From contig JANTQA010000012.1 in assembly GCA_027625915.1 (NCBI GenBank), forward strand, positions 6,222,501 through 6,286,500: a stretch of DNA of 64,000 bases, in the 5' to 3' direction. Below are positions 31,041 through 43,142 of the stretch, piece after piece (within the stretch, counting starts at the first letter, position 1; each line of letters starts with the position of its first letter). Made by a program: the position numbers and the translations under genes. A model generated the notes under the pieces. It was not told the DNA's origin and did not search any database. It worked only from the letters and a program-made list of their open reading frames with translations. The stretch is from Anaeramoeba flamelloides (lineage: Eukaryota > Metamonada > Anaeramoebidae).

Positions 31041-32415
31041 ACAAGGGAGTAGCCACGGTAAAGGAAAATTTTTCACTTTTAACCAATTTTCAAAAGGATC
31101 AGAAAATAACATTTTTTACTCTTGGGGTTCATCATTACTTTTTATTATTTAAAGTACTTCATCATTAGATTTTTTAAAATTTTTTTTCAAAGTCTCAAAG
31201 AAATTACCCCAATATATTGTTGAGTTGAATTGCTTTAAATAGTGTTTTGAATGTTAAATGACTTATCTTTTATCCTAATCTCAACATTCAATTATGGCAT
31301 TTAATTTTTTCATTTTTTAACTTTTCATCATTTTTGCTCTTTTTTTAATCATGACAACATAAAGCAATTTGAAAATGATTTTGTTACCAGTGACATTTAG
31401 GATTAATGGATTTTGTTTAAAATGAACAATAACATTACAATTGAGAGAATCTTAAAAGGAAACATAAATGGGACTTAAATAGTCAGAAGAATTCCAAAAA
31501 AATAATAATCAAATCAAAACATTACTTGTTTAGGATTTTAAATCGTTGGATTTCGTGGAATTGGAGAAGTGAATATGATTATATGTTATCAAAATGTAAA
31601 CTACAAAATAGCTATGAGTTTTATTCTAAGAATCTAAAATTATCTTCTCCCAAAAAAAAAAAACTAAACCCCATTCCAAAAATTTGGACACATATACTAA
31701 AATCAAAAATAGGTAAAAAAAAACCAATTTATTGTATTTTCCCAAACTTAATATAAAACAACATTTAAGTAACATAGTATTAATGTTTTTATAAAGTATT
31801 CATTTTCATCCAAATAAAAGAAAACAATATCAAACCAAAAAATCAAAACGAGTATGTCCAAAATAAGGAAACTAGCATAACAAAAAATTCATTGGTAAAT
31901 TTTTTAAAATTACACCAACAATTGTTGATCGATCAAATGATAAGATACCATCAACTAATTGTATGTGAATTTTTCAATTTAAGAAACTCAAAAGTAATCA
32001 TTCTATTAACCACCGATTAAAAAATTCCAGATCTAACGAAACAGATTACATAACTTGGAAAAAAGAAAATGAGAACAAAAACAAGAAAGACAATAAATGA
32101 AATAGTTTGTTAAATTAAAATTACTCCCCAATTGGATGTAAATCATTTTATTTTTATTCTTCCAACTGTTTAAACTGTATCTGAATTTTTGGAATTAAGT
32201 TTATTATAATTAAAAAAAAAAAAAAAATCAAAACTATTTTATCAATATAATCTCTTTTTTTTTATTGTTGAACATTACTAAAAAAAAAAAATATCAAATA
32301 ATTTTTTTAAAATAAATTTTTAGAGAATCTACGATCACTCACCACTAAAATAAAATATTCTTATCTCATCGCTCTTAAATTTTTATCAAGTCTTATGGTG
32401 TAGCTACTTCCTTAA
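31041..32415. mobile_element. TTAA-type element, GGGAGTAGC family, 1.37 kb, with nested insertion
   Basis: The left tip is GGGAGTAGCCAC (preceded by ACAA) and the right tip is the mirror of GGAAGTAGCTACACC followed by TTAA. Only about 12-15 bp of the ends match, so this is tentative. A mariner-like MITE at 31667-32201 lies inside it. Confidence 0.45.
31667..32201. mobile_element. Mariner-like MITE relative, 535 bp
   Basis: TA at 31665-31666 and 32202-32203. TIRs are AACCCCATTCCAAAAATTT and the mirror of AACTTAATTCCAAAAATTC. Its interior is the reverse complement of the 11.8-12.2 kb copy and matches 11.2-11.45 kb. Confidence 0.82.
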
Positions 32416-34221
32416 AATTATTTACTTTATTAAAAATTTTAAATATTAAATGATTTAATAAAAATCTTTATTTGGAAAGTTGAAGAAAAATATTGTACCT
32501 TTTATTTTTCACCAGAAAGTAAGGGAAGAACTAATTCTATCATTTAAAATACAATTCTAATTGATTTTGGGAGAATCTTTTATTTTTTTTTTTTGACCTT
32601 GAGCGTATAAAATGTGTGAGGACTTGAATGTGAAAATTTGTCATTTCATTAGTGGGGAAATTAACAAGTGTTATTTTCGTTAATTCAAAAAAATATACTG
32701 AGGATAATTCTTGATGGGTGATATTTTTAATATCACCTATTGAGAATTATAATCAGCTTATTTTTGAGATATGAACAAAATTACAAGAGGTATTTATTTG
32801 AAACGGGATATTTAATACCAATAATTATTCGTATTAAAATGCAAAGCAAACAAAAAACAAAAAAATCTATTTCTGATTTTATTCTAGAAAATAAATAACA
32901 AAAACTGTTTTAAATTCTACCAATTTTTGTAATAATTGTGAAAAATTTTCACTCATATAGAATTTCCCAAAATCAACGTTAATTACCCAATTCAAACGCA
33001 TTGATCAATTTGATCTAGAAATTTTCAATTGATATTTGTTGTGATTACTGTTTGTTAAAAACATTTGTATTGGATGAATCAGATGATTAAAAGACTCTTT
33101 TAATTTTCAATTTTTTTGAAAAGTGGTATAAGCTGCTAGACTTGAGCTATATAAAATTTACTAATTTGAATTTATCCCATGGCCCTTCCATTTTAATATT
33201 TAGAAACTCTTGCTATCATCCTAAACAGTTATTAAGAATAACAAAAAATAACAATTCACAATTTGAAAATACCCAAAATTGAAAGATTAAGCAAGCGGCA
33301 AGAAGTTGTTCTAAAGTATAAGACTAATTTAATCATTTTTGAAGATATGATATTTTTTGTCATTTTTTCACCTATCCCCAAATAAAATGATAACTGAATT
33401 TTTTAAAAAAAATGACACACAGCTGTTAAGCATGTATTTCAAAAAAAAAAAAAAATGGTTTTTAGTCAGAGTTGTAGAATCCAAATAAATGTTTTAGTGT
33501 TTGTGGGTCCAATTTTCAATTAACAAGAACTATCAAATACTTTGTCAAAATTTAAGGATGGAAGTTAGAAAGGAATGAATCTGTGACCCTACAAGTGTCG
33601 TCATATCATTTCATTTTGGTTAAAGTTATGATGATCCAATATTGAAAGATTAAAATGAAATAATTTTAAGTACAAAAGGTGTTTTATTGTTCTTTTGTTG
33701 TCCGGATTCAAAACATCACTAAAAAGCCCTTAGAAAGACACCTCAAAAGATACTAATTCTATTTGTTTTTCATTAAGACCAGTTATTAGTGTTTTTTAAA
33801 CTAATAACGCAATAAACATTGAATAATTTCCCCAATATATCGATACTACTCCTCATTACTTCGATGTGTTACCCGGCCTTTACAATCGAACTAAAAAAGG
33901 GAAAAAGCATCATTTTTAAGTAAAAAAAATATTTTATATCCTGAAGATAATAGATAAAATTCACCTGAACCAAAATGAAAGTAAACTCCCTTTCAAAATC
34001 ATTGGCTCATTAAAAATCAAATTTTAAAGAAAAATATTTTTAATAATTGAAGTTATCTATTATAATATAAAAATTTCGATTTTAATATTCAGTTCTATAC
34101 TCAAGAGATATTTATTTTTTGTCTAAAAATAAAAGAACAAGAAATAAAAAAAACAGTGAAAAAAAAATTGGGCCATTTATTTTGAAAGAAGTATTACATA
34201 AAAAATAAAAAATTTAAAAAA
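32416..34221. other. Spacer with one hairpin
   Basis: An imperfect hairpin of about 27-bp arms lies at 32698-32755 (CTGAGGATAATTCTTGAT and its mirror). No gene is recognised. A small GC-richer patch at about 33838-33900 gives no convincing exon. Confidence 0.45.
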
Positions 34222-34470
34222 TTAATAAAACCCATTTATCGATTCTCCTTCCATTTGAATAACATAATCTAATCTCTTTTTCATTTTTGAAACGAATTTT
34301 TTCATTAATTCACCTGTTACTTCCAAATTTTTCATTTTCATTTTCCATTTGAACAAAACACAATCGAAAAAATAAAAAAGAGAAAAAATGATTTATTTGT
34401 AAAATTTTCATTGTGGTGGAAAAACTTCTAAACGATACAAGTCAATTCTAAATTCAAATGTAACATGGGC
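34222..34470 (-). pseudogene. Small decayed coding frame of unknown identity
   Basis: Minus-strand frame from an ATG near 34470: MAHVTFEFRIDLYRLEVF, then about 40 codons on, MKNLEVTGELMKKFVSKM and VIQMEGESINGFY before a TAA at 34222. Composition looks protein-like at both ends, but the same frame is interrupted between them and no GT-AG intron bridges the gap. It may be a dead gene fragment or part of an unrecognised transcript next to the 379-aa gene. Confidence 0.3.
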
Positions 34471-34842
34471 CATTTATTATTAACTTTAGTTTATATTATC
34501 TATGAAGTATCTGAATAATTCGTTTTGATCCTAGTTCCTTAAAAAATTAATAATTTAATATATGTAATAAGTTCAAAATGAAAACACTTTTTTGTAAAAG
34601 ATCAAATTTGAAATTTATTATCAAATAATGTAAAAGGTAAAAGCAAAATTAAAAGTATCAGTAACAGTAAAAAAAAAGAAGAACTAAAAATAAAAATGAA
34701 AAATGATCTGCTAATTGGAAAGAATCGAAGCCCCAGGTTGTACAACTTTTCTTTTCTGAGCAATGTAGAGCCAACAAAAGTTTACAACTGAGAATTCATA
34801 TGGTGTTTCGTCTCAAAAAATAAGGTGTCTTCATTTTCGGAG

Positions 34843-35982
34843 CTAACACCAGCAATAGGGTTGATCTGGCCATTTCCCCCAAGAAAGTGTCGTCAGAGTT
34901 AAAGTCGTAGCTTCCTGGTACCTGGTGCTAAAGTCTTCTTCTTGGTTTTGCGATAGAATAGTGACAAACCCTTCTCCCAAATCATTCGTTTGATATTCTC
35001 TCAAGTAATTCAATCTTGGATAGGAATCGATAATGCATTTTTCAGAAAAATATAAACCTTCAGAATGAAGTTTTTCTTCTTTTACATTATTTACTTGAAT
35101 TCCAGATCCAGTTGAATTATTATTGGCTACACTTGACAAGTTATTATTGAGATTTTCTTCAAATTGAGAAAAATTCTTATCAAGTGGAAACTTTCGAAAA
35201 TTATCATCATGAAAATTAGGGGAAGAAGTTTTATTATCAAAGAACAATTCGTTGTTAGCTGAATTAACTTTAACTTTATTCTTTTGCTCTTCCAGTTTCT
35301 TCAATTCAAATTCCTTTTTCTTTCGATTTTTATTCGGCAGGACTTTGGTTTTCTTTTTTATAATAGCGATCACCTCTTTTTCAATGCTAGATGTGCCATT
35401 GGGATTTTTAATTCTGCGACTTCTTTTCAGTATAAGTTTCTTTGTTAAATTTTCAGTGCTTTGTTTACGTTTTCTTGATCCGCAATTAATGGTGTCAAAA
35501 ATATAGACCAAATCCTCATGTGTCTTTCTTCTTTCTTTTTTTTCCCCTTCCTTTTTTTCCCTGTTTTTGATTGTATACGAGTTTAACATCGATAAACCCC
35601 TAAAATGAATCCTAAGAGCATTCAGCACATTGTTAGATCCCTGATTTTTTGAAATTACAATTGCCTTTAATAATTTACTTTTAATAGTTACCTGAACTAG
35701 TTTCTCCTTGTTTTTTTGATCGTATTCTTCGATGTACCATTCACGAAAAAAAATTCGGTAAATTTGTATTCTAGCAACCATTTTTTTGTTAATCACCCCC
35801 AGCAATTCTGAGATTTGTGTATCAGTAAGCTCTAGGTTTTTTAGCTTTTGCTTGATTTTTTCTGGATTCCGCTCCTGGATTGGTTGTCGTGACTTTGTTC
35901 TTGGTGGTGGTGGTTTTGTTTTTGGTGGTGGTGGTTTTGTTCTTGGTGGTGATTTTTTTGTTTGTTTGGAATTGTTACTCAT
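34843..35982 (-). CDS. Hypothetical basic protein, 379 aa, intronless
   Basis: The longest uninterrupted frame in the window, with less biased composition than its surroundings. Residues 11-30 are a proline/lysine repeat (PPRTK, PPPPKTK, PPPPRTK). Residues 41-135 form a helix-rich block with hydrophobic spacing (LTDTQISELLGVINKK, RIFFREWYIEEYDQ). Residues 140-240 are very Lys/Arg-rich with nuclear-localisation-like SRKRKQ and KRSRR. Residues 240-379 are Asn/Ser-rich with an aromatic end (WPDQPYCWC). No signal peptide or membrane segment is seen. It could be a nuclear or nucleic-acid-binding protein, by composition only. I recognise no family. Start at 35982 is the first ATG after upstream stops and a long A-tract. 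Confidence 0.75.
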   Translation of the reverse strand: MSNNSKQTKKSPPRTKPPPPKTKPPPPRTKSRQPIQERNPEKIKQKLKNLELTDTQISELLGVINKKMVARIQIYRIFFREWYIEEYDQKNKEKLVQVTIKSKLLKAIVISKNQGSNNVLNALRIHFRGLSMLNSYTIKNREKKEGEKKERRKTHEDLVYIFDTINCGSRKRKQSTENLTKKLILKRSRRIKNPNGTSSIEKEVIAIIKKKTKVLPNKNRKKKEFELKKLEEQKNKVKVNSANNELFFDNKTSSPNFHDDNFRKFPLDKNFSQFEENLNNNLSSVANNNSTGSGIQVNNVKEEKLHSEGLYFSEKCIIDSYPRLNYLREYQTNDLGEGFVTILSQNQEEDFSTRYQEATTLTLTTLSWGKWPDQPYCWC

Positions 35983-36023
35983 AGAAGGGTATTAAAATAA
36001 CAAAAATTTGGTTTGTTTTGTAT

Positions 36024-36120
36024 TAAAAAAAAAAAATAAAATAAAAAAAAAAAAAAATAAAAAAAAAAATAAAATAAAAAAAAAAATAAAATAAAAAAAA
36101 AAAATAAAAAAAGAAAAGAA
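36024..36120. repeat. A-rich tract with AAAAT units
   Basis: About 95 bp of almost pure A broken by single T residues, immediately upstream (in gene orientation) of the 379-aa gene. Such tracts can act as nucleosome-free promoter DNA; that role here is inference. Confidence 0.85.
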
Positions 36121-37546
36121 AGATTTTTGTTAAACTTTGTAAAAAAATGATTTAAAAAAATGCTTGTAAATCTTTTAAAGGATTTCTCATGGTAAATCTT
36201 TTATAAAAGTTTGTTTTAGAGTTTTGTTTTGGTTTTTTTTTTTTTATATCTATTTTTTTTTGTTATCAACAGAAAAACAATTTGAGAAATTCGGTGGTTC
36301 TTTGATTTCGGAAATGAAACCTGTTTATTAAAGAGAAAAATTTTTATTTTCTCTTAAGAAATCAAGAAAAAGAGAAAACTGAAATTTTTTTTTTCTAAAA
36401 AGACTTGCGAAAAGTACTCAATTTTATCAAACAAGTTTAATATCTCAATCAAAAAATAAGAAAAACTTTTTTTTTCTAAATAAATTAAATCTTTATAATT
36501 TTGTTTTTTTTGAAAATGATTCATTAAAAACATTGTCTCAATTGAAACTTATGAACACTTTAATAAAAAGGGAGTTGTTGGTTCATTCGAGTGAAATTTT
36601 TTGGCAATTTCAAATCAAAATAGATTCAAAGTGATCAATAAAAAAAATTCTCAAAAGTTATTTTATTGCCATCTTAGTTCGAATTAGAAAACAACTATTG
36701 TTACTTGTTTGACTTAATTTTTCGTTTTGATTTATTAGAGATGAATGGTTTCTAAAAATGTTGCTCCACAAATTACTTTATATTTCCTAGATAAGGAAAA
36801 GTTTGTAATAGTATCAGCAATAAGAAAAAATTATCAATATTTAAAATTTTTTTGATTCGTTTCTTGAAAATGTCAATTGTTGACAATTTAATAGTATTGT
36901 TCTCTGAAATTCAAATTGAAGAGTGTAAGTCTAATATACAGTAAGGTAAGTTATAAAAAAATGTGGTTTGAGGGGTTGTTGATTCAAATTTTTATTTTAG
37001 GTTTGAATTTATTCTAGATCCTTTGATAAGAAATTTTTGTTTTTTGTTATTCGTTTAACGAATACGTTGGCAATTGAAAAATTAAAGAAGTGTGTATTCC
37101 AAAGAGTGGTTGGTTGTTGTTAAATCTTACAAATATTTATTCAGCTAGATCTAAGTAGCAAAAAATGAACTTTTTTACCAAAAATGTCATAATTTTGTTC
37201 TCCTCATATCTCAAAAATTAACAGAAGGATGGGAAAAATTGTCTTTTTTTGAAAATTTCTATTAAAGTGAAAGCGGAAAACAATTTGGACTTATTGGTAA
37301 CCACCGTCCATTATTTTACTATGTGGGAATGAAGTTTAACAATTTCTATTCAGTTTTCCATTTTCACCGAAAAGATCAAAAAGGTAAAAATGGAAATGTA
37401 TGCTTTGTTATTTTAAAACAAACAACAAATTGGAAAACAGTCACGATAGTGCGTTTGCTGTTGTCTCAAATCCACTAAAATCCTCTTTTCCTAAAAATCA
37501 AAAGATCAATTTTTCTCAACTTACACCATATTATATATTTTGTTTT
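36121..37546. other. A+T-rich spacer
   Basis: Nothing gene-like recognised. This is the presumed 5' flank of the gene ending at 35982. Confidence 0.45.
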
Positions 37547-38299
37547 TTAAGGGATTAGCGTCTACCAAGGGGAAGCCTAGGAACAAAGTATGTTGTTATT
37601 GGAGGTAACCACATTCGTGCTACATGGTTCAAAGGTTTCTAAAAAATCGATTGAAAAGTAGTAATATTTACTGATCTCAGCAATTAAAAATAGTCCATTG
37701 TATTAGTAAAACCCCCAACAATTTCAGAATAAAATCTGCATTTTGCCATAAATTTAAAGGTTGAATTATCAATATTCAGACTTCAAAGTCATAAAATATC
37801 TTTCTTAAATTTGTGGCGAAATGTAGATTAGTTACTAAAAAATTCATTTTTTTTTTTAAATTAAATAATTAACCAACAAATTTTTTTGACAAATTATTTC
37901 TCAAATCATGCAAATATATTGATGCTACAATTAGGTTTATCAAAAGTAAACAAAATTTATCATTTTTTGTGTTTTTATGTTGATGATTATTGAGTTAATC
38001 TTTGAAATTCAAAAATTGTAAAAATAGTTACTTTTGGAAGTTCTAAATCTAAATTATTCAATACCAGGATACTGTATTTTGGGTTTCTATTTTTAGATTT
38101 GGAAAAGGAATTAAAAAAAATTTTTCAAAATGAAACTTTTTTAATAGGATCATTAGTAAAAAATGTAATAATTTATTGTGCAATAAGATTTATAATAGAT
38201 TTTTTAGAGCGATTTGAGCCAAGGTGCACTAATATCATTTACACCCAATTACAACATACTTTGATTATAGAGAAATCTATGGTGACGCTAATCCCTTAA
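37547..38299. mobile_element. TTAA-flanked element, GGGATTAGCG family, copy 2 (753 bp)
   Basis: Perfect TTAA flanks at 37547-37550 and 38296-38299. Tips are GGGATTAGCG and CGCTAATCCC. Collinear with 13987-14746 and clearly the same element with moderate divergence. A 66-codon frame at its right end (38099-38299) runs into the TIR and is not a gene. Confidence 0.88.
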
Positions 38300-38485
38300 A
38301 ATAACAAAAACTGACTAATTTTCCCAAACTTAATTCCCTCGAAAAGATCCTTTGAATGAAAAATTCTTCAAAACCTATCCCACGCAACCCCTACCTAATT
38401 TTCATCGAAACAATAAATTATGTTTTGAGATAAACGATCCAATCAAAAAAAATTTTATCAAAGAAGCCCATTAAAACTGTTCAGT

Positions 38486-38755
38486 ATGTTTGACATAGAT
38501 CATTTTGTTCCACAAACAATTCGAGGAGTGTCTCTCCTCTTAGTCATGGGGGCTGAATTCAAATTAAAGGAAAAACAAAAAGAACCAAAAAAAATACAAA
38601 AGCCAAAATCACACTCCCTTTGTAATAATCGATACATTCGTTCTAATCCTACAGTGAAAATTTATAAGAAGACCCTTAAATTGATTTTCTATTCTGAAAT
38701 TTTATTTTGTACAACAAACCGTAGAAGAGTTATTAAAGCTCATCATAAACTGTAA
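38486..38755 (+). CDS. Doubtful small hypothetical frame, 89 aa
   Basis: ATG frame beginning MFDIDHFVPQTIRGVSLL, with a Lys/Pro-rich middle and ending RRVIKAHHKL. Its composition is a little more protein-like than random A/T frames, but there is no known motif and no splice partner. It lies 190 bp past a TTAA element and could be a fragment of dead coding DNA. Confidence 0.25.
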   Translation: MFDIDHFVPQTIRGVSLLLVMGAEFKLKEKQKEPKKIQKPKSHSLCNNRYIRSNPTVKIYKKTLKLIFYSEILFCTTNRRRVIKAHHKL

Positions 38756-40034
38756 AATTTATAATAGAAGATTAAAAATAAGTTATCTATTTTTTGTTTC
38801 CTTTGAATTGACAAACAAATCAATAAAAAAAACTTGTCTTAATGTGGATCTTCATTTTTCCAAAATTGAGATAATCTCAGATTTAAGCAAGTATCGAAAA
38901 ACCAGGATCGAAAAATACAATCAAGTTACTATGATTTCTGTGATTTCAATTCTTGAGAAAATTTTATTTTTGTCTTGGTTTTTACAAAAAAAAAATACTC
39001 TCAAATGAAGTAAGAGAAAGTTGAAAATTTAATCTTATAAACGAAATTGAATTTTCTCTTTCAAAAAACAAAATATTATAATATACCACCAATTTCTATT
39101 TATTATAATATTTCTCATTAGGGTTGGGACGAATTAATTGTTTGTGGTGGCAATGTAACAATTCAAAGTAACCCAATGGTCAAAAATAATTGAAAATACC
39201 ATCATTTTACTTTAAAGTTTATTATTGAGAAGTTTTTTTAATGTTAAAAAATTGTAATTATTTTTTTTTTTCATTTTTACCAATCCTTAGCAAGTGTTCG
39301 AGTTTACGTATCTCAAAATTTCAATTTCATTTTTCATAAAAAAAATTACTTAAAATGATTTTTTGAACCAAATTGGAGAATATTTCCAAGATCCTAACAA
39401 TCATTCACTTTTTAAATGAGATTGGGTCAAAAGGTGTTGAGGTAAATTGTTGAATTGCCAATTGAGTCTTTAATTGAATCGAATGAAAATCAAAATTTTC
39501 TTGTAAAACCCAAAAATCGAAATTTATTCTTAAATACCTACCAATCTATTAGCCTTCGGTCCTTAAATTCGGATTTCAGTGAAAAATAAAAAAATTGTCA
39601 AAAATTCATCATTTTTAAACTACTATTAAAATGTTTAAGAAGACAAATTTAGAACCATTAATAACAAAAATAACACATTAACAACAAGATCATGAAAAAA
39701 TTTTTTTCAAAAAAAATTAAATATTTGCTAATTTTACCCTTTTAAATAACCTCAAATAGAATAAACACTATTAGTTAATAAAATATCTTTGATAAAAAAA
39801 TATATTTAAAGATATTTTACAATTTAAGTTGAAAAATCTCCTTTTCAAGACTCTAGAAAGATTTTTTTCCAATTTAATAGTAAAAAAAATTGAAAACTTT
39901 ATTCTTCTAGTTGAATGGTCATTTTATTATATTTTAAAAGTGTTTTAAATCTGACGAATATCTTTCAAATAGGTTATCATTTTTTTTTCGACTATTACAT
40001 AATATTTGTTCTTTTAAATTAGAAAAAATCTATT
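38756..40034. other. A+T-rich spacer
   Basis: No gene or paired repeat identified. Confidence 0.45.
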
Positions 40035-40830
40035 TTTTAGATTATCCGTTAGGTTTTTTTTAATTTTTGTTATAAACTAAATTTTAAGAAATTTTCGGTT
40101 TATTTCAAAAAGTAAAAAAAAAAACCACCGTTGGCTTTTCCGGAATTTAAAAGAATTGAGTAAAATCTTTGATTTTCTCCATTATTTTGAATTCTGGACA
40201 ACTATCGTTAGCTTTTATTGGGTATTCTGTTTATTTGTGAAGTGTTCTAGGTTTTTTTGAAGTTTTCTATTTTATTTAGAAAATCAATAGATTTTAGTTA
40301 AGTTTTTATGAGTTGTCTCTTTATAACGAAAATCAATAGACTTTCATTAGGTTTTTTTTACTTTCCGATAATCCGAAAATTTTAATAAATTTTCTGTTTA
40401 TTTCCAAAGTAAAAAAAACCTAGAACACTTCACAAATAAACAGAAAACTCAAAAAAAAAAAACAAACACTTAACTAATAAAACAGAAAACCTCAAGAAAA
40501 GCTAGGCACTTGAACGTACTTTACAACTCTCGGTAGGCATTTCCGTTAGGCTTTTTTTTTTTTTTGAAATATACTGAAAATTTTCATACAGTCAGTTTCA
40601 CTTTTTAGGCACAAACTTTCAACGAAATTTAAGGCACAAAAAAATCTCAAATTAAGGCACAACATTTGGAATTTTTTTTTTTACAATTTTTTTTACTAGA
40701 ATTTGAATTTTGTGCTTTAATTTGAGATTTTTTTTGTGCCTTAAATTGTGATGAAAGTTTGTGCCTAAAAAGTGAAACTGACTGTAAATTTTCAGTATAT
40801 TTCATAAAGTAAAAAAAAAAAAAAACCTAT
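40035..40830. repeat. Modular hairpin array with MITE inserted
   Basis: Contains the same GTTAG-bounded modules as the LINE tails, including AATAAACAGAAAA and mirror, TTTTCCGGAATTTAAAAG, and GTGTTCTAGG. The last hairpin (CTGAAAATTTT and mirror) is split at its loop by the MITE at 40589-40784, which gives a precise empty-site reconstruction. Confidence 0.7.
40589..40784. mobile_element. 197-bp MITE, copy 5
   Basis: TA-flanked, with tips CAGTCAGTTTCAC. Inserted at the loop of a pre-existing hairpin (host arms on both sides pair with each other). Confidence 0.93.
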
Positions 40831-41039
40831 ACACAACACTACACTACACTACAAGGAAAGAAAAAAAAAAAAAAAAAAATTTTTTTTCAGAGCTAGTTTT
40901 TAACTTTTTCAAACACACATATTATGTGCTATAAAAATTTCTATTTTAAAATTATCTGCACCCAAAAAATAAAAAAAAAAAAATGAAAAATGAAAAAAGA
41001 TTACTATAAAAAAATTTTTTTTTACTAAAATTTTTAATA

Positions 41040-41235
41040 CAGTCGGTTTCACTTTTAAGGCACAAACTTACAACGAAATTTAAGGCACAAAAAAATCTCA
41101 AATTAAGGCACAAAATTTGGAATTTTTTTTTGACAATTTATTTTTACTAGAATTTGAATTTTGTGCTTTAATTTGAGATTTTAATTGTGCCTTAAATTTC
41201 GTTGAAAGTTTGTGCCTTAAAAGTGAAACTGACTG
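41040..41235. mobile_element. 197-bp MITE, copy 6
   Basis: TA-flanked, with the left tip CAGTCGGTTTCAC (one change) and the right tip canonical. Lies 255 bp from copy 5. Confidence 0.93.
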
Positions 41236-42187
41236 TAGTAATTTTTTTTTTTTTACTGAGATGTTTTTTTTTTTTTTGATTTAAAATCAATTTTTATGAA
41301 TTTTTTTTAAAAGTTTAGGTTAAATATACTGAGTTTAAGTGAAAATTAATTTGTTTAAAGAAAAATTAAAAACAATCAAATTAATGAATTTTTTGAATTT
41401 TTGAATTTTTGAACTTTTTTTGAAAAATTCAAAAATTTTATTAATATTATTTTTTTCAATGATGGCACTTGAATATCCGTTCCCGGTTTTTAATCAATAT
41501 TTACAACCAGGAAAATTCATTTTTCATCATAAAAAGCATTTTTTTAAAAAAATTGATTTCAACTTTTTAATTTTTTTTTTAGTCGAAAAATCATGATTTT
41601 TCTACTAAAAAAAAACGATTCAAACTTCTACACCTTTTACAGATAAAATTTCTAGAATTAGAGACCTGAGCCGAAGAAAAAGGAGTTTTATTAGAGTTAA
41701 ATTTTCATTTTTTCAATTTTATTTTGAAAATCGCAAGAATGCCTGGAGAGTTAAAAAAAAAAAAAACAGAAAAAAAAAAAAAATTAAAATTAATTAAAAA
41801 AATCAGTTAATATGTATTGAACTACGACTTCAAAACAAAAATATTGAATAAAAAAATTTCTAAAAAGATATTTAAATATATATTTTTTAATATAAATTTA
41901 AATCTAAACAATAAAAAAAAAATAAAAAAAAAAAAAAATTTTTTTTTGGATTTTTTATTTATTTATTTAATTAATTTATTGTTATATATTAGTAAATTAA
42001 AACAAGGCCCAGAAAAAAACATAAAAAATTTTTGATAAGAATTAATTGTATTAATAGAATCATTTTAAATCTACTCCAAATATAAATCATGTTATAATTC
42101 ACCTTTATTCTTTATTCACATTATCATCCGAATAGAAATATCTTGAATAACATCGTGTGCTACGATGGGTTTGTGTGGAGTTCATGT
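41236..42187. other. A+T-rich spacer
   Basis: Poly-A and poly-T runs. The frame at 41817-42035 is Lys/Asn/Ile low complexity and I do not call it a gene. Confidence 0.45.
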
Positions 42188-42624
42188 GCTGTGATTCCTT
42201 GGTTGTTGATGATCCAGGGTTGGGTTAGTCCCAACTCTGGAAGGCAGTAGCAGCATCAACAAAATAAACTGCCTAATTAGGCCAAATGCGGAAGTTTTTT
42301 AACATTAGGGACTAGTAAGTCCCTAATGTTTACCTGACCTTTTAGATCAGGATTTATTTTTTAAATTTTTTTTTTGTAATTTGCCTGTTTAAGCTTAAAC
42401 AGGGAAATATTGTGTTGTGTGTGTGTGTGAAGTGTAGCTGTGATTCCTTGGTCGTTGATGATCCAGAGTTGGGTTAGTCCCAACTCTGGAAGGCAGTAGC
42501 AACATCAACAAAATAAACTGCCTAATTAGGCCAAATGGTGAAGTTTTTTAACATTAGGGACTAGTAAGTCCCTAATATTTACCTGACCTTTTAGATCAGG
42601 ATTTATTTTTTAAATTTTTTTTTT
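42188..42624 (+). ncRNA. Candidate structured RNA, two tandem copies
   Basis: Two direct copies of about 188 bp (42188-42375 and 42437-42624, period 249). They are far less A+T-rich than the flanks. Each copy can fold into an outer stem GTTGATG/CATCAAC enclosing an 11-bp stem (42214-42240) with loop TTAGT, a self-complementary GCCTAATTAGGC, a 13-bp stem (AACATTAGGGACT with mirror, 42301-42330), and a CCTGA/TCAGG stem. Each copy then ends in a run of 10 or more T. In the 11-bp stem copy 1 has G:U where copy 2 has A:U, so pairing is kept. The 60-bp linker holds a perfect 20-bp palindrome (42384-42403) and a GT repeat. I matched it to no known RNA class. A structured repeat element is the main alternative. 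Strand is inferred from the T-runs. Confidence 0.5.
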
Positions 42625-43142
42625 AAAGGTTTAAAAAATCAAAAAAGGAAAAGGAATAATGATGAAAAAAAAGAAAAAAAAAAAGAAAAAGAAACAAAAG
42701 AATAAATAAAAAGGAAATTTTTACTTCAATTCGAGTTAAAAAAAATAAAAATAAATGCGCTGAAAATTAGTGTATTTTCCCTCCGCTTAGTAGACCCTTT
42801 TTTTTCTTTATATTGAAAATCATTGGTTGAGAATCTTCAAGCCAGAATCCAATATAGTCAATTACGAGCCTCTTTTCTATCTTTGTTCTATTTTTAATTA
42901 GAAAAATAAAAAAAGTTAAAAAAAAAGAAAAAGAAATAAGAAAATGAATAAACTTTAAAAAAAAAAAACATAAAGAAAAAAAAGGAGAAAATAAAAAAAA
43001 AAAAAAAAATAGGATAATTACCAAAAGATTATTTTATGAGTTGTAATAAAGTTAAATTGATTAAATTGACATTAATTTAATCATTTTTTTAACTTTATTC
43101 GTTTTTATTTCTCTTTATAAATTTTAAATCTTGAAAAGCCTT
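42625..43142. other. A-rich spacer upstream of small frame
   Basis: A-rich low-complexity DNA. The minus-strand frame at 42767-43024 is Phe/Lys low complexity and is not called. Confidence 0.4.

Noticed and set aside
36024-36120. Telomere-like or CRISPR-like repeat
   Set aside because: It is a simple A-tract with scattered T, without units or spacers; no CRISPR array or telomeric repeat is present anywhere in the window.
42188-42335. U3 or other C/D-box snoRNA identity for the tandem structured unit
   Set aside because: A C-box-like string is present but the A-box, spacing and terminal stem of U3 or C/D snoRNAs are absent.
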